Shown piece after piece: positions 5,379 through 5,640 of a DNA stretch of 5,640 bases. The notes under the pieces are model-generated. The model was not told the DNA's origin and searched no databases. It saw only the letters and a program-made list of their open reading frames with translations. The translations under genes and the position numbers were made by a program. Positions within the stretch are counted from its first letter, which is position 1. Each line of letters begins with the position of its first letter. The DNA comes from Cyanobacteria bacterium OH_CFB_184 (GTDB lineage: Bacteria; Cyanobacteriota; Vampirovibrionia; Gastranaerophilales; Gastranaerophilaceae), in the NCBI GenBank assembly GCA_023414155.1, contig JAEZOG010000290.1, positions 1 to 5,640 of the forward strand, read 5' to 3'.

Positions 5379-5640
5379 ATGTTAAAAGAACAATTAGACA
5401 AAATTATGAAACCAAAATCTATTGCAGTAATCGGTGCTTCTACAAAAGCAAAAACCATCGGTTCTGAAATTATGCAAAGATTAAAAGAATATGATTTCCA
5501 AGGAAACATATACCCTATCAATCCAAAAGCAGATCAAGTAGAAGGTTTCAAAGCTTACCCATCTGTTCTTGAAGTTGAAGGCGAAATTGACTTAGCAATT
5601 ATCGTTATTCCTAAACAGTTTATCCTTGATACCCTTGAAC
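5379..5640 (+). CDS. ADP-forming acyl-CoA (acetyl-CoA) synthetase, N-terminal CoA-binding part (3' end outside window)
   Basis: Eighty-seven codons are visible and the frame is open at the window end. The protein begins MLKEQLDKIMKPKSIAVIGA, followed by a Rossmann CoA-binding domain with the SIAVIGAS loop (residues 14-21), then GNIYPINPKADQVEGFKAYP (42-61) and DLAIIVIP (71-78). This is the order seen in the alpha domain of ADP-forming acetate-CoA ligases (NDP-forming acyl-CoA synthetase superfamily), which convert acetyl-CoA, ADP and phosphate to acetate, CoA and ATP and are common in fermenting organisms. The same N-terminus also occurs in Pat-type protein lysine acetyltransferases, and the succinyl-CoA ligase alpha subunit is related. 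The visible part cannot separate a single-chain enzyme from an alpha subunit, and the catalytic histidine region lies beyond the window. Confidence 0.85.
   Translation, partial: MLKEQLDKIMKPKSIAVIGASTKAKTIGSEIMQRLKEYDFQGNIYPINPKADQVEGFKAYPSVLEVEGEIDLAIIVIPKQFILDTLE

Noticed and set aside
1..5640. CRISPR array, tRNA, rRNA, insertion sequence or prophage parts
   Set aside because: No regularly spaced repeats, cloverleaf sequences, transposase motifs or phage genes were seen on either strand.

Overview
This is an AT-rich bacterial chromosomal segment. My best guess for the source is an uncultured gut bacterium of the Gastranaerophilales (Melainabacteria/Vampirovibrionia, the non-photosynthetic sister group of Cyanobacteria). 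Two things point there. The 308-residue protein begins MGMAASQARFLGLTARK, a start I associate from memory with proteins of that group. The window also carries a PDZ/radical SAM/DUF512 protein of the type conserved in Cyanobacteria. A low-GC Clostridia-like source is the main alternative, because DUF512 and TatD-associated radical SAM proteins also occur there. No rRNA or other decisive marker is present.

Layout. (1) Positions 1-766 (+) hold the C-terminal half of citramalate synthase (CimA, isoleucine biosynthesis). (2) Positions 767-969 are non-coding, with a nested inverted repeat after cimA and a good promoter and Shine-Dalgarno (SD) site for the next gene. (3) Positions 970-1896 and 1951-2757 (+) hold two genes of unknown function. 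The first encodes a cysteine-free, Asn/Ser/Thr/Tyr-rich protein with helical ends. The second encodes a Gly/Ala/Ser-rich protein with a 158-residue stretch that is almost free of charge. A 14-bp terminator-like hairpin, containing the first gene's stop codon, lies between them. (4) Positions 4546-2752 (-) hold a two-gene operon: a PadR-family repressor overlapping a PDZ/radical SAM/DUF512 protein. The latter converges on the Gly-rich gene with a 6-nt overlap. (5) Positions 4547-4715 form a divergent intergenic region with a perfect 12-bp inverted repeat, a candidate operator. (6) Positions 4716-5339 (+) hold a TatD-associated-type radical SAM protein. (7) From 5379 to the window end (+) lies the N-terminal CoA-binding part of an ADP-forming acyl-CoA synthetase.

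How they may work together. The flanking genes are ordinary metabolism: citramalate from pyruvate and acetyl-CoA, and probably acetate/acetyl-CoA interconversion. The two parts of most interest are the 970-2757 pair, which look like exported or structural proteins rather than enzymes, and the regulator-centred cluster, where one PadR regulator could control two different radical SAM proteins transcribed in opposite directions. Both ideas are inference from sequence and layout. I saw no tRNA, rRNA, CRISPR array, insertion sequence or attachment site.
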